Source: Burkholderiaceae bacterium (GTDB lineage: Bacteria; Pseudomonadota; Gammaproteobacteria; Burkholderiales; Burkholderiaceae_D). From it: a stretch of 58,825 nt of DNA. Shown one piece after another: positions 9,601-17,594 of the stretch (within the stretch, counting starts at the first letter, position 1; every line of letters begins with the position of its first letter). Location of the stretch: the NCBI GenBank assembly GCA_030158675.1, contig JAOASL010000044.1, positions 1-58,825 on the forward strand. The letters run 5' to 3'. Under the pieces are notes generated by a model, which was given only the letters and a program-made list of their open reading frames with translations, did no database searches and was not told the DNA's origin. Both the position numbers and the translations under genes were made by a program.

Positions 9601-10137
9601 GAAATGACCGAGATCGGTTTCCAGCTGTACTCCGACATGCTGAACGCGGCCGTAAAGGCGCTAAAGAACGGCAAGGAACCCGACCTGGCCGCACCGCTGT
9701 CGACTACCACCGAAATCAACTTGCATGTGCCGGCGCTGCTGCCGTCCGACTTCTGCGGCGACGTGCACGAGCGGCTGTCGATCTACAAACGGCTGGCGAA
9801 CTGCGAGGCGCAGGATCGCATTGACGCACTGCAGGAAGAACTGATCGACCGCTTCGGCAACTTGCCCGACGCAGTCAAGGCGCTAATCGAGACCCACAGA
9901 CTGCGCATCGCCGCACGCACGGTCGGCATCGTGAAAATCGATGCGCATGCGGAAGCGGCGTTGCTGCAGTTCGAGCCGAAGCCGCCGGTCGATCCGATGC
10001 GCATCATCGAGCTGGTGCAGAAAAACCGGCACGTGAAGCTGTCCGGTCAGGACAAGCTGCGGATCACCGTAAACATGCCCGACCTGGCAGCGCGCGTATC
10101 GCAACTCAAATCGACGATCAAGGCGCTGGCCGCCTGA
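6688..10137 (+). CDS. mfd: transcription-repair coupling factor Mfd
   Basis: An 1149-residue DNA translocase that removes RNA polymerase stalled at lesions and recruits UvrA. The N-terminal UvrB-homology region spans about 1-330. The RNAP-interacting CarD-like domain lies near 480-545 (IGDPVVHINHGIGRYQGL). The RecG-type motor follows, with Walker A GDVGFGKTEVALRA at about 634 and DEEH box IIDEEHRFG at about 733. Further motifs include TATPIPRTLGMAL and the helicase C motif LLCTTIIETGIDVPSANT with HQLRGRVGRS. The TRCF domain is at the C-terminus. Full length and intact. Confidence 0.97.
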   Translation: MSSDANFLKPPKPGHRFQLPALHGAAESLALARAAHELRSERRTLVVVVADAPDGQRLLSEIDWFGKQGGQQLRCHLLPDWETLPYDAFSPHQDLVSERLATLHELQGGECDVLIVPASTALLRMGPPSFLAGYTFFFKQGDTLDEARLKSQLTLAGYTHVAQVMSPGEYSVRGGLIDLFPMGSALPYRIDLFGDSIETLRTFDVDTQRSLYPVREVRLLPGREFPMDEAARSAFRGRWREVFEGDPSKSNIYRDIGHGIASAGIEYYLPLFFEQTATLFDYLPEGSCFALVGDIDTSIRRFWNDTRSRYTFLKADRERPLLPPEDIFLSDEDFFTLVKPHGRWVIQPAIEVSELSAVLPDIAVNRRLDDPLTNLRSFLLQTDKRVMICADSGGRRETLREYFREYALPLKTADSLDDFLTSSAPLMLCVAPLHAGALLSKPLGNFAFITETELYAASGRRAGRKRQEAATQVESMVRDLSELKIGDPVVHINHGIGRYQGLISMDLGEGETEFLHLEYAKETKLYVPVSQLHVISRYSGAAPEDAPLHALGSGQWEKAKRKAAEQIRDTAAELLNLYARRAARLGHAFEYSAHDYEAFTDSFGFEETPDQQAAINAVVMDMTSGRPMDRLICGDVGFGKTEVALRAAFVAVMGGKQVAILAPTTLLAEQHAQTFADRFADWPVRIAELSRFRTGKEVTQALKGLTEGTIDIVIGTHKLLSPDVKFERLGLVIIDEEHRFGVRQKEALKALRAEVDVLTLTATPIPRTLGMALEGLRDFSIIATAPQKRLAIKTFVRSESDSVIREACLRELKRGGQIYFLHNEVETIENRKAKLEELLPEARIAIAHGQMHERELEKVMRDFVQQRFNILLCTTIIETGIDVPSANTIIMHRADRFGLAQLHQLRGRVGRSHHQAYAYLLVHDVQSLTKLAQRRLEAIQQMEELGSGFYLAMHDLEIRGAGEVLGENQSGEMTEIGFQLYSDMLNAAVKALKNGKEPDLAAPLSTTTEINLHVPALLPSDFCGDVHERLSIYKRLANCEAQDRIDALQEELIDRFGNLPDAVKALIETHRLRIAARTVGIVKIDAHAEAALLQFEPKPPVDPMRIIELVQKNRHVKLSGQDKLRITVNMPDLAARVSQLKSTIKALAA

Positions 10138-10141
10138 CTGC

Positions 10142-10999
10142 ATGAAACACCACACCATGAAACTGATATTGCAAGGCCCGAATGCGAGCGAAAGCGCCGC
10201 GCGGCGCGTGGCCGAACTGGCCGGCGCTTCCGCATTCAACGCCATCGCCGCGCATGTCTTCCGCTGCGACGGCGTGTCCGATTCGCCCGAACTGCGCGAG
10301 AGCGTCATCGGCGCCTGCCTCGCTTCGGGTATGGATGCCGCCTTCGTGCCGACAAACATGCAACTGGCCGACTTCAAACTGGTCGTGATGGACATGGACT
10401 CCACGCTGATCACAATCGAATGCATCGACGAGATCGCCGACATGCACGGACTGAAGTCGGAAGTTGCCGCCGTCACTGAGGCAGCAATGCGTGGTGATCT
10501 GGAGTTTCGCGACAGCCTGCAGCGGCGCGTCGCCTTGCTGGCCGGTCTCGACGCGTCGGCGCTGGACAAAGTCTTCGAAGAAAGACTGGAACTGACACTG
10601 GGCGCACATGAGATGCTGCATGCGATGAAGGCCGCCGGCCTGCGCACGGTGCTGGTGTCGGGTGGATTTACGTATTTCACCGAGCGGCTAGGCAAGGAAC
10701 TGGAACTCGATATCACGCGCGCAAATCTGCTCGAAGTGGTCGGCGGCAAGCTGACCGGCCGCGTAATCGGCGACATCGTCGATGCCGACGCGAAGAAAGC
10801 GATGGTCGAAAGCCAGAGCGCAGCGCTCGGCGTGCCGACCAGCGCAGCGATCGTGATTGGCGACGGCGCGAATGATCTGCAGATGATGTCGGTGGCCGGC
10901 CTGTCGGTGGCTTTTCGCGCAAAGCCAGTGGTGCAGGCCAAGGCAAACGTCGCGCTGAATTTTTCGGGGCTGGACGGCGTGTTGAACCTGTTTCGGTAA
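10142..10999 (+). CDS. serB: phosphoserine phosphatase SerB
   Basis: A 285-residue HAD-superfamily enzyme releasing L-serine from phosphoserine, the last step of serine synthesis. The catalytic motif is MDMDSTLI with nucleophile D84 and general acid D86. The second motif SGGFT starts at about 173, and the metal motif GDGANDL at 240-246. The N-terminal 75 residues form the small ACT-like extension seen in longer SerB proteins. The start may be 10142 or the Met five codons later (MKLILQGP); both fit. It starts 4 bp after the mfd stop. Confidence 0.94.
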   Translation: MKHHTMKLILQGPNASESAARRVAELAGASAFNAIAAHVFRCDGVSDSPELRESVIGACLASGMDAAFVPTNMQLADFKLVVMDMDSTLITIECIDEIADMHGLKSEVAAVTEAAMRGDLEFRDSLQRRVALLAGLDASALDKVFEERLELTLGAHEMLHAMKAAGLRTVLVSGGFTYFTERLGKELELDITRANLLEVVGGKLTGRVIGDIVDADAKKAMVESQSAALGVPTSAAIVIGDGANDLQMMSVAGLSVAFRAKPVVQAKANVALNFSGLDGVLNLFR

Positions 11000-11005
11000 G
11001 CGAGC

Positions 11006-11395
11006 ATGGACAACCAGACTTATTTCGACGAAGCCACTGAATCGCAAAAGAGCTGGCTCTGGTGGCTGTACCTGATGCATGGCGCGTCGCTGGTGTTTTC
11101 GCTCGGCGCGCTGTCGTTCATCCCGCTAATTTTGAATTATCTGAAGCGCGACGAGACCGAAGGCAGCTTTCTGCGCACGCACCACAGCTGGCAGATACGC
11201 TCATTCTGGTGGTACGTCATCTGGCTGTTCGTCGGCGGCATGCTGTTCATGACCCTCGTCGGCATACCTCTCGCGTGGCTCCTCTGGCTCTGCGCCTGGG
11301 TCTGGAAAGCCTACCGGCTGCTGCGCGGCTTTCTCGATCTCGACAAAAACCGCGCTATGCCAGGCTATCCAGCGCCTGGGCCAGATCAGCGATAA
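11006..11395 (+). CDS. small membrane protein, DUF4870-like
   Basis: A 129-residue protein with three hydrophobic segments at about 20-45, 68-85 and 88-105 and the soluble motif ETEGSFLRTHHSWQIRSFW between the first and second. This resembles DUF4870-type or related small inner-membrane proteins often found after serB in Burkholderiales. It begins 6 bp after serB, so it is probably co-transcribed. Its last 41 bases overlap the convergent PLP-enzyme gene. The function is unknown. Confidence 0.75.
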   Translation: MDNQTYFDEATESQKSWLWWLYLMHGASLVFSLGALSFIPLILNYLKRDETEGSFLRTHHSWQIRSFWWYVIWLFVGGMLFMTLVGIPLAWLLWLCAWVWKAYRLLRGFLDLDKNRAMPGYPAPGPDQR

Positions 11396-12527
11396 GGTCG
11401 TCCGGATCTTCCAGCCCGATATTCAAGCGGACCAGCTGCCCCGCCCCTTCCCAGTGGCTGCGCATCTGCGCGATCCGATAAGGCACTACGAGGCTGTTGG
11501 CGCCTCCCCAGCTGTAGCCGATCCTGAACAGCTTCAGGCTGTCAATCATGCGGTCGGTCTGCGCTTCCGTGTAAGCCGGATCGAACAGCACCGAGAACAA
11601 ACCGCCGGCCGCAGTGAAATCGCGCTGCCAGAAGGCATGGCCGGGACAATCGGGAAACGCCGGATGCAGCACCTTTGAAATCTCTGGCCGCGCCTTCAGC
11701 CATGTAGCCACTTTGCGCGCCGACGTATCGTGAGCGTCGAAGCGCAGCTTCATCGTCGGCAGCCCGCGCAGCACCAGATAGGTATCGTCCGCGGACACAC
11801 CCATGCCCAGCCGCATATGCGCCATTTCAAGCTTGCGCAGCAGCGACTTGTCGCGGGTGATGGCCGCACCCATCAGCACGTCCGATCCGCCGGAATGATA
11901 TTTGGTCAGTGCCTGCATCACGATATCGATGCCGTGGTCGAATGCGCGAAACGCAATCCCCGCAGCCCAGGTATTGTCGAGAGCAACCGGGACGCCCCTC
12001 GCCTTTGCGGCACGGCAGATCGCAGCGATGTCCGGCACTTCCATCGATACGGAGCCGGGCGCCTCGGTCCAGACCAGCTTTGTGTTCGGAAGAATCAGCT
12101 CGCCAATGGCTTCGCCGGCCAGCGGATCGTAATAGCGTGCGCTGATGCCGAAATCCTTCTGCAGCCAGTTCGCCAAATCGCGGTTGGGGTTGTAGACATT
12201 GTCGGGAATGAGCAAGTCATCGCCGGACTTCAACAGCGCGAGATCAATCATCGCGATCGCCGCCAGGCCGCTCGGCGCGAGCAGGCAGTCGGTGCCGCCC
12301 TCAATCTCGGCCAGGCGCGCCTCCAGCGTGAAGGTGGTCGGCGTGCCGTGCAGTCCGTAGGTGTAGGCCGTCTTGTCCTGCCAGTTACGCGCGCGCAGCG
12401 CGGCGACATCCTTGAACAGCACCGTTGATGCGTGATGGACAGCCGTCGGAAAAGCACCGAAACCTTCCGGCGGACGATAGTCCGTGGTAGTCAGCAGTGT
12501 CTGCAGTGATTTCTTGCGATCAGCCAC
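11355..12527 (-). CDS. metC: cystathionine beta-lyase (Cys/Met metabolism PLP enzyme)
   Basis: A 390-residue PLP-dependent enzyme of the cystathionine lyase/synthase fold. It is predicted to cleave cystathionine to homocysteine, pyruvate and ammonia in methionine synthesis. Visible features are the YGLHGTPTTFTLEARLAEIEGG N-terminal region, the cofactor segment around LDNTWAAGIAF, and PLP-lysine motif ALTKYHSGGSD. No in-frame ATG sits near the expected start; GTG at 12527 with GGTGA just upstream gives the usual family length. Thirteen bases separate it from the rimO stop. Another gamma-family specificity cannot be excluded. Confidence 0.85.
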   Translation of the reverse strand: MADRKKSLQTLLTTTDYRPPEGFGAFPTAVHHASTVLFKDVAALRARNWQDKTAYTYGLHGTPTTFTLEARLAEIEGGTDCLLAPSGLAAIAMIDLALLKSGDDLLIPDNVYNPNRDLANWLQKDFGISARYYDPLAGEAIGELILPNTKLVWTEAPGSVSMEVPDIAAICRAAKARGVPVALDNTWAAGIAFRAFDHGIDIVMQALTKYHSGGSDVLMGAAITRDKSLLRKLEMAHMRLGMGVSADDTYLVLRGLPTMKLRFDAHDTSARKVATWLKARPEISKVLHPAFPDCPGHAFWQRDFTAAGGLFSVLFDPAYTEAQTDRMIDSLKLFRIGYSWGGANSLVVPYRIAQMRSHWEGAGQLVRLNIGLEDPDDLIADLAQALDSLA

Positions 12528-12540
12528 TTCGTCACCGTTC

Positions 12541-13917
12541 TCAGTCGACCGTGCCCCACAGGTCATGCTCGTCGGCGGCAGTGATGCGCACATCAACGAA
12601 CTGCCCGACCCCGAACTCCTGTCCCGGCAGGTAGGGCAGCTTGAAATGGACGACGCCGTCGATCTCGGGCGCATCGGCGGCGGTGCGACCGGTCGCGCCG
12701 GATGGCGCGATCGCGTCGATCAGTACGCGCAGCGTCCTGCCCACCTTGGCCTGCAGGCGCTCGCGCGAGATCTGCTCCTGCAGCAGCATCACGCGCGCGC
12801 GGCGCTCCTCGCGCACCGCGTCGGGCACCGGATTGTCCAGCGCATTCGCCACCGCGCCATCGACCGGCGAATAGGCGAAGCAGCCGAGGCGATCGATCTT
12901 GGCTTCTTTCAGGAAGTCGAGCAGGTACTCGAACTCCTCTTCGGTCTCGCCGGGGAAACCGGCGATAAAGGTCGAACGTATCGTGATGTCCGGGCAGGCG
13001 TCGCGCCAGGCGCGGATCCGCTCAATGTTTTTTTCGCCGTTGGCCGGGCGCTTCATGCGCTTGAGCACATCCGGATGCGCATGCTGCAGCGGCACATCGA
13101 GGTAAGGCAACACATGGCCGCCGTTCATCATGGGGATTACCTCATCGACATGCGGATAGGGGTACACATAATGGAGGCGCACCCAAGCGTCGTACTGCTT
13201 CGCCAGTTCACCGAGCGCGCGTACCAGGTCGGTCATATGCGTGCGGACCGGGCGACCGTTCCAGAAACCGGTACGGAATTTCACGTCCACGCCATACGCG
13301 CTGGTGTCCTGCGAGATCACCAGCAATTCCTTCACGCCGGACTTGAACAGGTTCTCGGCCTCGAGCATCACCTCAGCGATCGGGCGCGACACCAGGTCGC
13401 CGCGCAGCGACGGAATGATGCAAAAGCTGCAACGATGGTTACAGCCTTCGGAAATCTTCAGATAAGCGTAATGCCTGGGCGTCAATTTAACGCCCTGCGC
13501 CGGCACCAGGTCGAGGAAAGGCTCGTGCGGCTTTGGCAGGTGCAGGTGTACCGCATCCATCACTTCGGCGAGCGCATGCGGACCGGTCACGGCCAGCACC
13601 TTCGGATGCACCTTCTGCACGATGTCATCGCCCGCCGCATCCTTCTTGCTGCCCAGGCATCCGGTGACAATCACCTTGCCGTTCTCGTTCAGCGCCTCGC
13701 CGATCGCGTCGAGCGACTCTTGAACCGCTGCGTCGATGAAGCCGCAGGTATTGACGATGACGAGGTCGGCGCCGTCATACGACTTGGCGGTCTCATAGCC
13801 CTCCGCGCGCAGTTGCGTGAGGATCTGCTCGGAATCGACCAGGGCCTTGGGGCAACCGAGGGAGACGAAACCGACTTTCGGGGAGGTGGGCGGGGAGGTG
13901 GGCGGAGTGCTGGACAT
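12541..13917 (-). CDS. rimO: ribosomal protein S12 methylthiotransferase RimO
   Basis: A 458-residue radical SAM enzyme that methylthiolates the conserved Asp of ribosomal protein S12. The N-terminal UPF0004 domain has the three auxiliary-cluster cysteines in [19 protein letters not shown] and VTGCLG. The radical SAM motif is CNHRCSFC at about residue 159. A TRAM domain ends the protein (about 390-458). [12 protein letters not shown] distinguishes it from MiaB. The first 13 residues are a Pro/Ser/Thr-rich tail before the family start. It lies just downstream of a strong hairpin that follows phaR. Confidence 0.95.
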   Translation of the reverse strand: MSSTPPTSPPTSPKVGFVSLGCPKALVDSEQILTQLRAEGYETAKSYDGADLVIVNTCGFIDAAVQESLDAIGEALNENGKVIVTGCLGSKKDAAGDDIVQKVHPKVLAVTGPHALAEVMDAVHLHLPKPHEPFLDLVPAQGVKLTPRHYAYLKISEGCNHRCSFCIIPSLRGDLVSRPIAEVMLEAENLFKSGVKELLVISQDTSAYGVDVKFRTGFWNGRPVRTHMTDLVRALGELAKQYDAWVRLHYVYPYPHVDEVIPMMNGGHVLPYLDVPLQHAHPDVLKRMKRPANGEKNIERIRAWRDACPDITIRSTFIAGFPGETEEEFEYLLDFLKEAKIDRLGCFAYSPVDGAVANALDNPVPDAVREERRARVMLLQEQISRERLQAKVGRTLRVLIDAIAPSGATGRTAADAPEIDGVVHFKLPYLPGQEFGVGQFVDVRITAADEHDLWGTVD

Positions 13918-13933
13918 GAAACCTGAAAGTGAT

Positions 13934-13974
13934 AAAAAAACAAATGGCGGACGCGCGAGGCGCGGCCGCCATTT
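13934..13974 (-). terminator. rho-independent terminator of phaR
   Basis: On the reverse strand AAATGGCGG and CCGCCATTT (13942-13950 with 13966-13974) form a 9-bp stem with an inner CGCG/CGCG pairing. This is followed by TTTG and seven T. It is 43 bp past the phaR stop and only about 17 bp before the rimO start, so rimO must rely on read-through or on a promoter inside or upstream of the hairpin. Confidence 0.75.
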
Positions 13975-14016
13975 TACCTGTTTGCTGCGTTCCCCCGGTC
14001 GCGGGGCTCGCCACGC

Positions 14017-14571
14017 TTAACTGTTACCGCCCACGCCCGGGAAGGGGAACGCGCCAAACACATTTTTCGCCTGGCTTTGCATCTGTTCCTGCATCTGCAG
14101 GAACAGGCTTTTGCTCTGCTCGATGTAGTTGCTCATCATTCCCTGCATCATCGGCGCCTGAACGCTCATGAACTGAGTCCACATCTCGGGGCTGAAGGAC
14201 TTCTCGTCGATCAGGCCCTTCGAGTTTTCGGTCATCTTGTTCTGAATGTCGATGAACACCTGGATGTTCTTCTCAAGGTAGGAACCCATCATTCCCTGCA
14301 TCGCATGGCCGTAGTAGCGGATGATCTGCGACAGTGCGGCGCTGGAGAACATCGGCTGACCGCTCGCCTCTTCCTCGAGAATGATCTGCAGCAGGATGCT
14401 GCGGGTCAGGTCTTCTTCGGTCTTCGCATCGACTACCCTGAATTCCTCATTGCCAAGCACCAGCTGCTTGACATCGGCGAGCGTGATGTAGGAACTGGTC
14501 TGGGTATCGTAAAGACGGCGATTCGGATATTTCTTGATCAGGCGCTCGGAAGACTTTTTTGTGCTGGTCAT
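14017..14571 (-). CDS. phaR: polyhydroxyalkanoate synthesis repressor PhaR
   Basis: A 184-residue DNA- and granule-binding repressor that controls phasin and PHA gene expression. The N-terminal PHB/PHA accumulation regulator domain is clear (LIKKYPNRRLYDTQTSSYIT, about 11-30, then ADVKQLVLGNEEFRVVDAKT). The C-terminal half carries Met/Gln-rich amphipathic helices (HAMQGMMGSYLE, MMQGMMSNYIEQSK) thought to bind polymer. It lies 188 bp downstream of phaC in the same orientation; no phaA or phaB intervenes. Confidence 0.95.
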   Translation of the reverse strand: MTSTKKSSERLIKKYPNRRLYDTQTSSYITLADVKQLVLGNEEFRVVDAKTEEDLTRSILLQIILEEEASGQPMFSSAALSQIIRYYGHAMQGMMGSYLEKNIQVFIDIQNKMTENSKGLIDEKSFSPEMWTQFMSVQAPMMQGMMSNYIEQSKSLFLQMQEQMQSQAKNVFGAFPFPGVGGNS

Positions 14572-14759
14572 CTGGATTCCACTGTTTTGCGTCGCAACAG
14601 ACCGATGCGATCTTATTAATAATCCGGACCGGAGTCCGTGCCTCCAAAGCCATTATAGTCCCGAAGAACGGCCATCTGCCCAGAGATCATCTCGGCAAGC
14701 GGGACGAATATTGCAATGCACATCAGATGCCTTGCCAGCGCGCTGTTCAGCGCCGGATT

Positions 14760-16520
14760 TCAGCTAGCCTTCACTTGCGCGTAACGTCCCGGCGCGGACT
14801 CGATCGGCTTGTAGCGCGTATTGCCGTAGCGGGCCGGCGCCTTGACCTTGCCGCCCGCATGTTTGGCGAGAAAGGCAGTCCACTCGGTCCACCAGCTACC
14901 CGGATGCTCGACTGCGCCGGCCAACCATGCTTCGGCGGTCTCCGGCAGCTTGTCGTTCACCCAATAGCTACGCTTCTTCTTGGCCGGCGGGTTGATCACG
15001 CCGGCGATGTGGCCGGACGCGCCGAGAACGAAACGATTGTTGCCGCGCTTGCCCTTGTTGATCAGGCCGGTGGTTGCGTAGGCACTGGCCCAGGGCACGA
15101 TGTGGTCCTCGCGCGAGCCATAGATGAATGCCGGCAGCTGCACCTTGCCGAGATCGATCGGGTCGCCGCCGACCGACAGCGCGCCCGGCTTGCGCAGCCG
15201 GTTCTCGAGGTACATGTTGCGCAGGTAGTAGCAGAACATCGGGCCCGGCAGATTGGTGCTGTCGGCGTTCCAGTACAGCAGATCAAATGCCGGTGGCTCT
15301 TCGCCCTTCAGGTAATTGCTCTCGAAGTAGTTCCATACCAGATCGTTCGGGCGCAGACTGGAAAACGCCGCGGCGAAATCGCGCCCCGACATCAGTCCGC
15401 CCTTGCCGATCGCCTGTTCGCGCTGCGCTACCTGCGCCTCGTCGACGTAAACGTCGATCGAGCCGACATCGGAAAAATCAAGCATCGCCGTCAGCAGCGT
15501 CAGGCTAGACGCCGGATGCTGGCCGCGCGCGGCCAGCACCGCCAGTGCCGTCGCGATGAGGGTGCCGCCGATGCAGAAGCCGAGCACGTTCAGCTGCTCG
15601 CTGCCGCTGATGACGCGTGCCACCTCGATCGCTTTGACCGGCCCCTGCTCGATATAGTCGTCCCAGCTCAGATGGGCAAGCGACGCATCCGGGTTGACCC
15701 ACGATACAACGAACACTGTATGCCCTTGCTCGACCGCATGGCGGATCACCGAGTTTTCCGGCTGCAGATCAAGAATGTAGAATTTGTTGATGCAAGGCGG
15801 GACGATCAGCAGCGGGCGCTCATGCACTTGCTTCGTCAGCGGACGGTACTGCAGCAACTGCATCACGTCGTTCTCGAACACGACCGCGCCTTCCGTCGTG
15901 GCCACGTTGCGGCCGACCTCGAACGCGGTCTCATCGGTCTGCGAGATATGGCCTTTGCGCAGGTCGGACAACATGTGCATGATGCCGCGCGTGAGACTCT
16001 CGCCGTGCGTCTCAACCATCTTGTGCTGCGCTTCGGGGTTCGTGGCGAGGAAGTTTTTCGGCGACAGCGCATCGATCGCCTGCTGTGTGGCGAAGCGGAT
16101 CTTGCGCTTGGTCTTCGCGTCGGTCTCGACCGCGTCGGCAAGCGCATTCAGGAAGCGGGCGTTCAGCAGGTAAGCAGAGGCGTTGAACGCATGCAGCGGA
16201 CTGGTCTGCCATGCCGGGTCAGAAAAGCGGCGGTCGCGCAAGTCAGGTGCACGCTGGGAGACGGCGGCAGTCCACAGTGAAGTCATGGCTCCCATGTAGT
16301 CTTTCTGCAGTTGCGCGAGCTTTTCCGGTGGGATCATCGCGGCCATCGCCGGCGGTGCAGACAAGCCGGGCATCGACGGCATGGCCGGCATCGATGCCAT
16401 CGACGGCATACCAGCCTGCATCAGGTTCATCACCGACTGCCAGTTCTTCGGGTCAGACAGTTGTGACAGCCATTCGCTGGCTGCAGCCTGAGCATTGGCG
16501 CTACGCTCGGATTGGTTCAT
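14760..16520 (-). CDS. phaC: class I poly(3-hydroxyalkanoate) synthase PhaC
   Basis: A 586-residue polymerase that joins hydroxyacyl-CoA units into PHA on granules. The N-terminal domain covers about 1-200 and the alpha/beta-hydrolase catalytic domain follows. The lipase-like box GFCIGG at 314-319 carries nucleophile C316. The other triad residues lie in SREDHIVPW (Asp) and GASGHIAGVINP (His). The length fits class I, which acts without PhaE. Residues 37-54 form an unusual low-complexity Met-Pro-Ser/Ala run. The usual phaA-phaB partners are not adjacent. Confidence 0.96.
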   Translation of the reverse strand: MNQSERSANAQAAASEWLSQLSDPKNWQSVMNLMQAGMPSMASMPAMPSMPGLSAPPAMAAMIPPEKLAQLQKDYMGAMTSLWTAAVSQRAPDLRDRRFSDPAWQTSPLHAFNASAYLLNARFLNALADAVETDAKTKRKIRFATQQAIDALSPKNFLATNPEAQHKMVETHGESLTRGIMHMLSDLRKGHISQTDETAFEVGRNVATTEGAVVFENDVMQLLQYRPLTKQVHERPLLIVPPCINKFYILDLQPENSVIRHAVEQGHTVFVVSWVNPDASLAHLSWDDYIEQGPVKAIEVARVISGSEQLNVLGFCIGGTLIATALAVLAARGQHPASSLTLLTAMLDFSDVGSIDVYVDEAQVAQREQAIGKGGLMSGRDFAAAFSSLRPNDLVWNYFESNYLKGEEPPAFDLLYWNADSTNLPGPMFCYYLRNMYLENRLRKPGALSVGGDPIDLGKVQLPAFIYGSREDHIVPWASAYATTGLINKGKRGNNRFVLGASGHIAGVINPPAKKKRSYWVNDKLPETAEAWLAGAVEHPGSWWTEWTAFLAKHAGGKVKAPARYGNTRYKPIESAPGRYAQVKAS

Positions 16521-16616
16521 GCAGTCCCTCGTATTGTTTTCCCTCGATGCCCGTGCCTGCCGGCCCTGCTGAAAGTGTTACGATCTTGCGCTGTTCTTGT
16601 TGCTTGCAGGCTGGCC

Positions 16617-16856
16617 GTGCATATCGCTGCTATTGGATGGATTTATGTGACGCTGATGATGGCAATCACCGAAGAGACGGTGGTTGCGGGCATTATGACG
16701 TTTTTCTTTTATGGCGTGTTGCCGACAATGATCATTTTGTACGTCGGCGGCTCAGGCAAACGCAGACGGCGGCGTGAGCAGCAACGCCTGCAGATCATGC
16801 AGGAAAGGCAAGATGCGCCGCGCGATAACGGCGATCTAACGAAGCCAGATCAGTGA
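16617..16856 (+). CDS. conserved small membrane protein
   Basis: A 79-residue protein, using GTG at 16617 as start because the family-like sequence begins there (HIAAIGWIYVTLMMAITE). Two hydrophobic helices at about 3-20 and 27-45 are followed by a basic stretch GKRRRRREQQ and a hydrophilic tail. The positive-inside pattern suggests a cytoplasmic C-terminus. Proteins of this type are common near pgeF/rluD in Burkholderiales, but no function is known to me. Its last 21 bases overlap the convergent pgeF. Confidence 0.65.
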   Translation: MHIAAIGWIYVTLMMAITEETVVAGIMTFFFYGVLPTMIILYVGGSGKRRRRREQQRLQIMQERQDAPRDNGDLTKPDQ

Positions 16857-17594
16857 CGCCATGCGACCGGTCACGCGGTCGCGCCGGAAGGAGTAGAACT
16901 GCTGCGGTTCGCTGAGCGTGCACGCGCTGCCACCGGCGACATCGCGTACACCGGCCTGCGCCAGTGCCAGACGCGCAAGCGCCGGCAAATCAGCGCGATA
17001 TTTTTCGCCGGTGCCCTCGACCGGCCGGAATGCGCTCGCCGCCGACGGTCCGAGGCGCACGAACGCCTGCCGCACATCATCCCCGACTTCAAATGCATCC
17101 GGGCCAATGCCCGGCCCCAGCCACGCCAGCAAGCGACCGGCACCCGCTTTGCGCATGGCCTCCACGGTATTTTCAAGCACGCCTGCGGCCAGGCCTCGCC
17201 AGCCGGCGTGCGCGGCACCGACCACGTAGCCGTTCGCGTCCGCCAGCAAAACCGGCATGCAGTCGGCAGTCATGATCGCGCACACAACGCCGGACCGGAC
17301 GCTGATGCTGGCGTCCGCCTCAGGCGCGCTACGGACCGTCGCGGCATCGAGCACACGCGTGCCATGCACCTGCGTCAGCCAGGCCGGTTCGGCCGGCAGC
17401 TGCGCACGCAGCAATGCGCGGTTGCGCGCCACGGCATCGGGGGCATCGCCAACGTGCGTGCCGAGGTTCAGTCCGCCACCGCCTGCGCCATCGTCATACG
17501 GCGCCAGACTGACGCCGCCACGCCGGGTGGTCGACAATGCGCCGACGGACGCGGGCAGTCCCGGCCAGTGCAGCGCGACCGCCGGCAGGTTCAT
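16836..17594 (-). CDS. pgeF: peptidoglycan editing factor PgeF (YfiH/laccase-domain)
   Basis: A 252-residue multicopper-oxidase-like (Cu-oxidase_4) protein. E. coli PgeF/YfiH prevents misincorporation of L-Ser into peptidoglycan precursors by hydrolysing the wrong amide product. Metal/active-site segments are LTQVHGTRVLD, MTADCMPVLLAD and GAAHAGWRGLA, with GLGP-like WLGPGIGPDAFEVGDDV further on. The start at 17594 (MNLPAVALHWPG) overlaps the rluD stop as ATGA, showing translational coupling. Confidence 0.92.
   Translation of the reverse strand: MNLPAVALHWPGLPASVGALSTTRRGGVSLAPYDDGAGGGGLNLGTHVGDAPDAVARNRALLRAQLPAEPAWLTQVHGTRVLDAATVRSAPEADASISVRSGVVCAIMTADCMPVLLADANGYVVGAAHAGWRGLAAGVLENTVEAMRKAGAGRLLAWLGPGIGPDAFEVGDDVRQAFVRLGPSAASAFRPVEGTGEKYRADLPALARLALAQAGVRDVAGGSACTLSEPQQFYSFRRDRVTGRMASLIWLR

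Noticed and set aside
9883-11013. 376-codon reverse frame across the mfd end and serB
   Set aside because: Ser/Ala/Thr-rich antisense translation spanning two well-supported genes.
12484-13926. 480-codon forward frame opposite rimO
   Set aside because: It is fully antisense to RimO, which has all its cysteine motifs; the antisense translation is compositionally biased and has no domain.
14559-16280. 573-codon forward frame opposite phaC
   Set aside because: It is antisense to a full-length, motif-complete PhaC. The translation is Arg/Ala/His-rich with no family resemblance, a common artefact of high-GC coding DNA.
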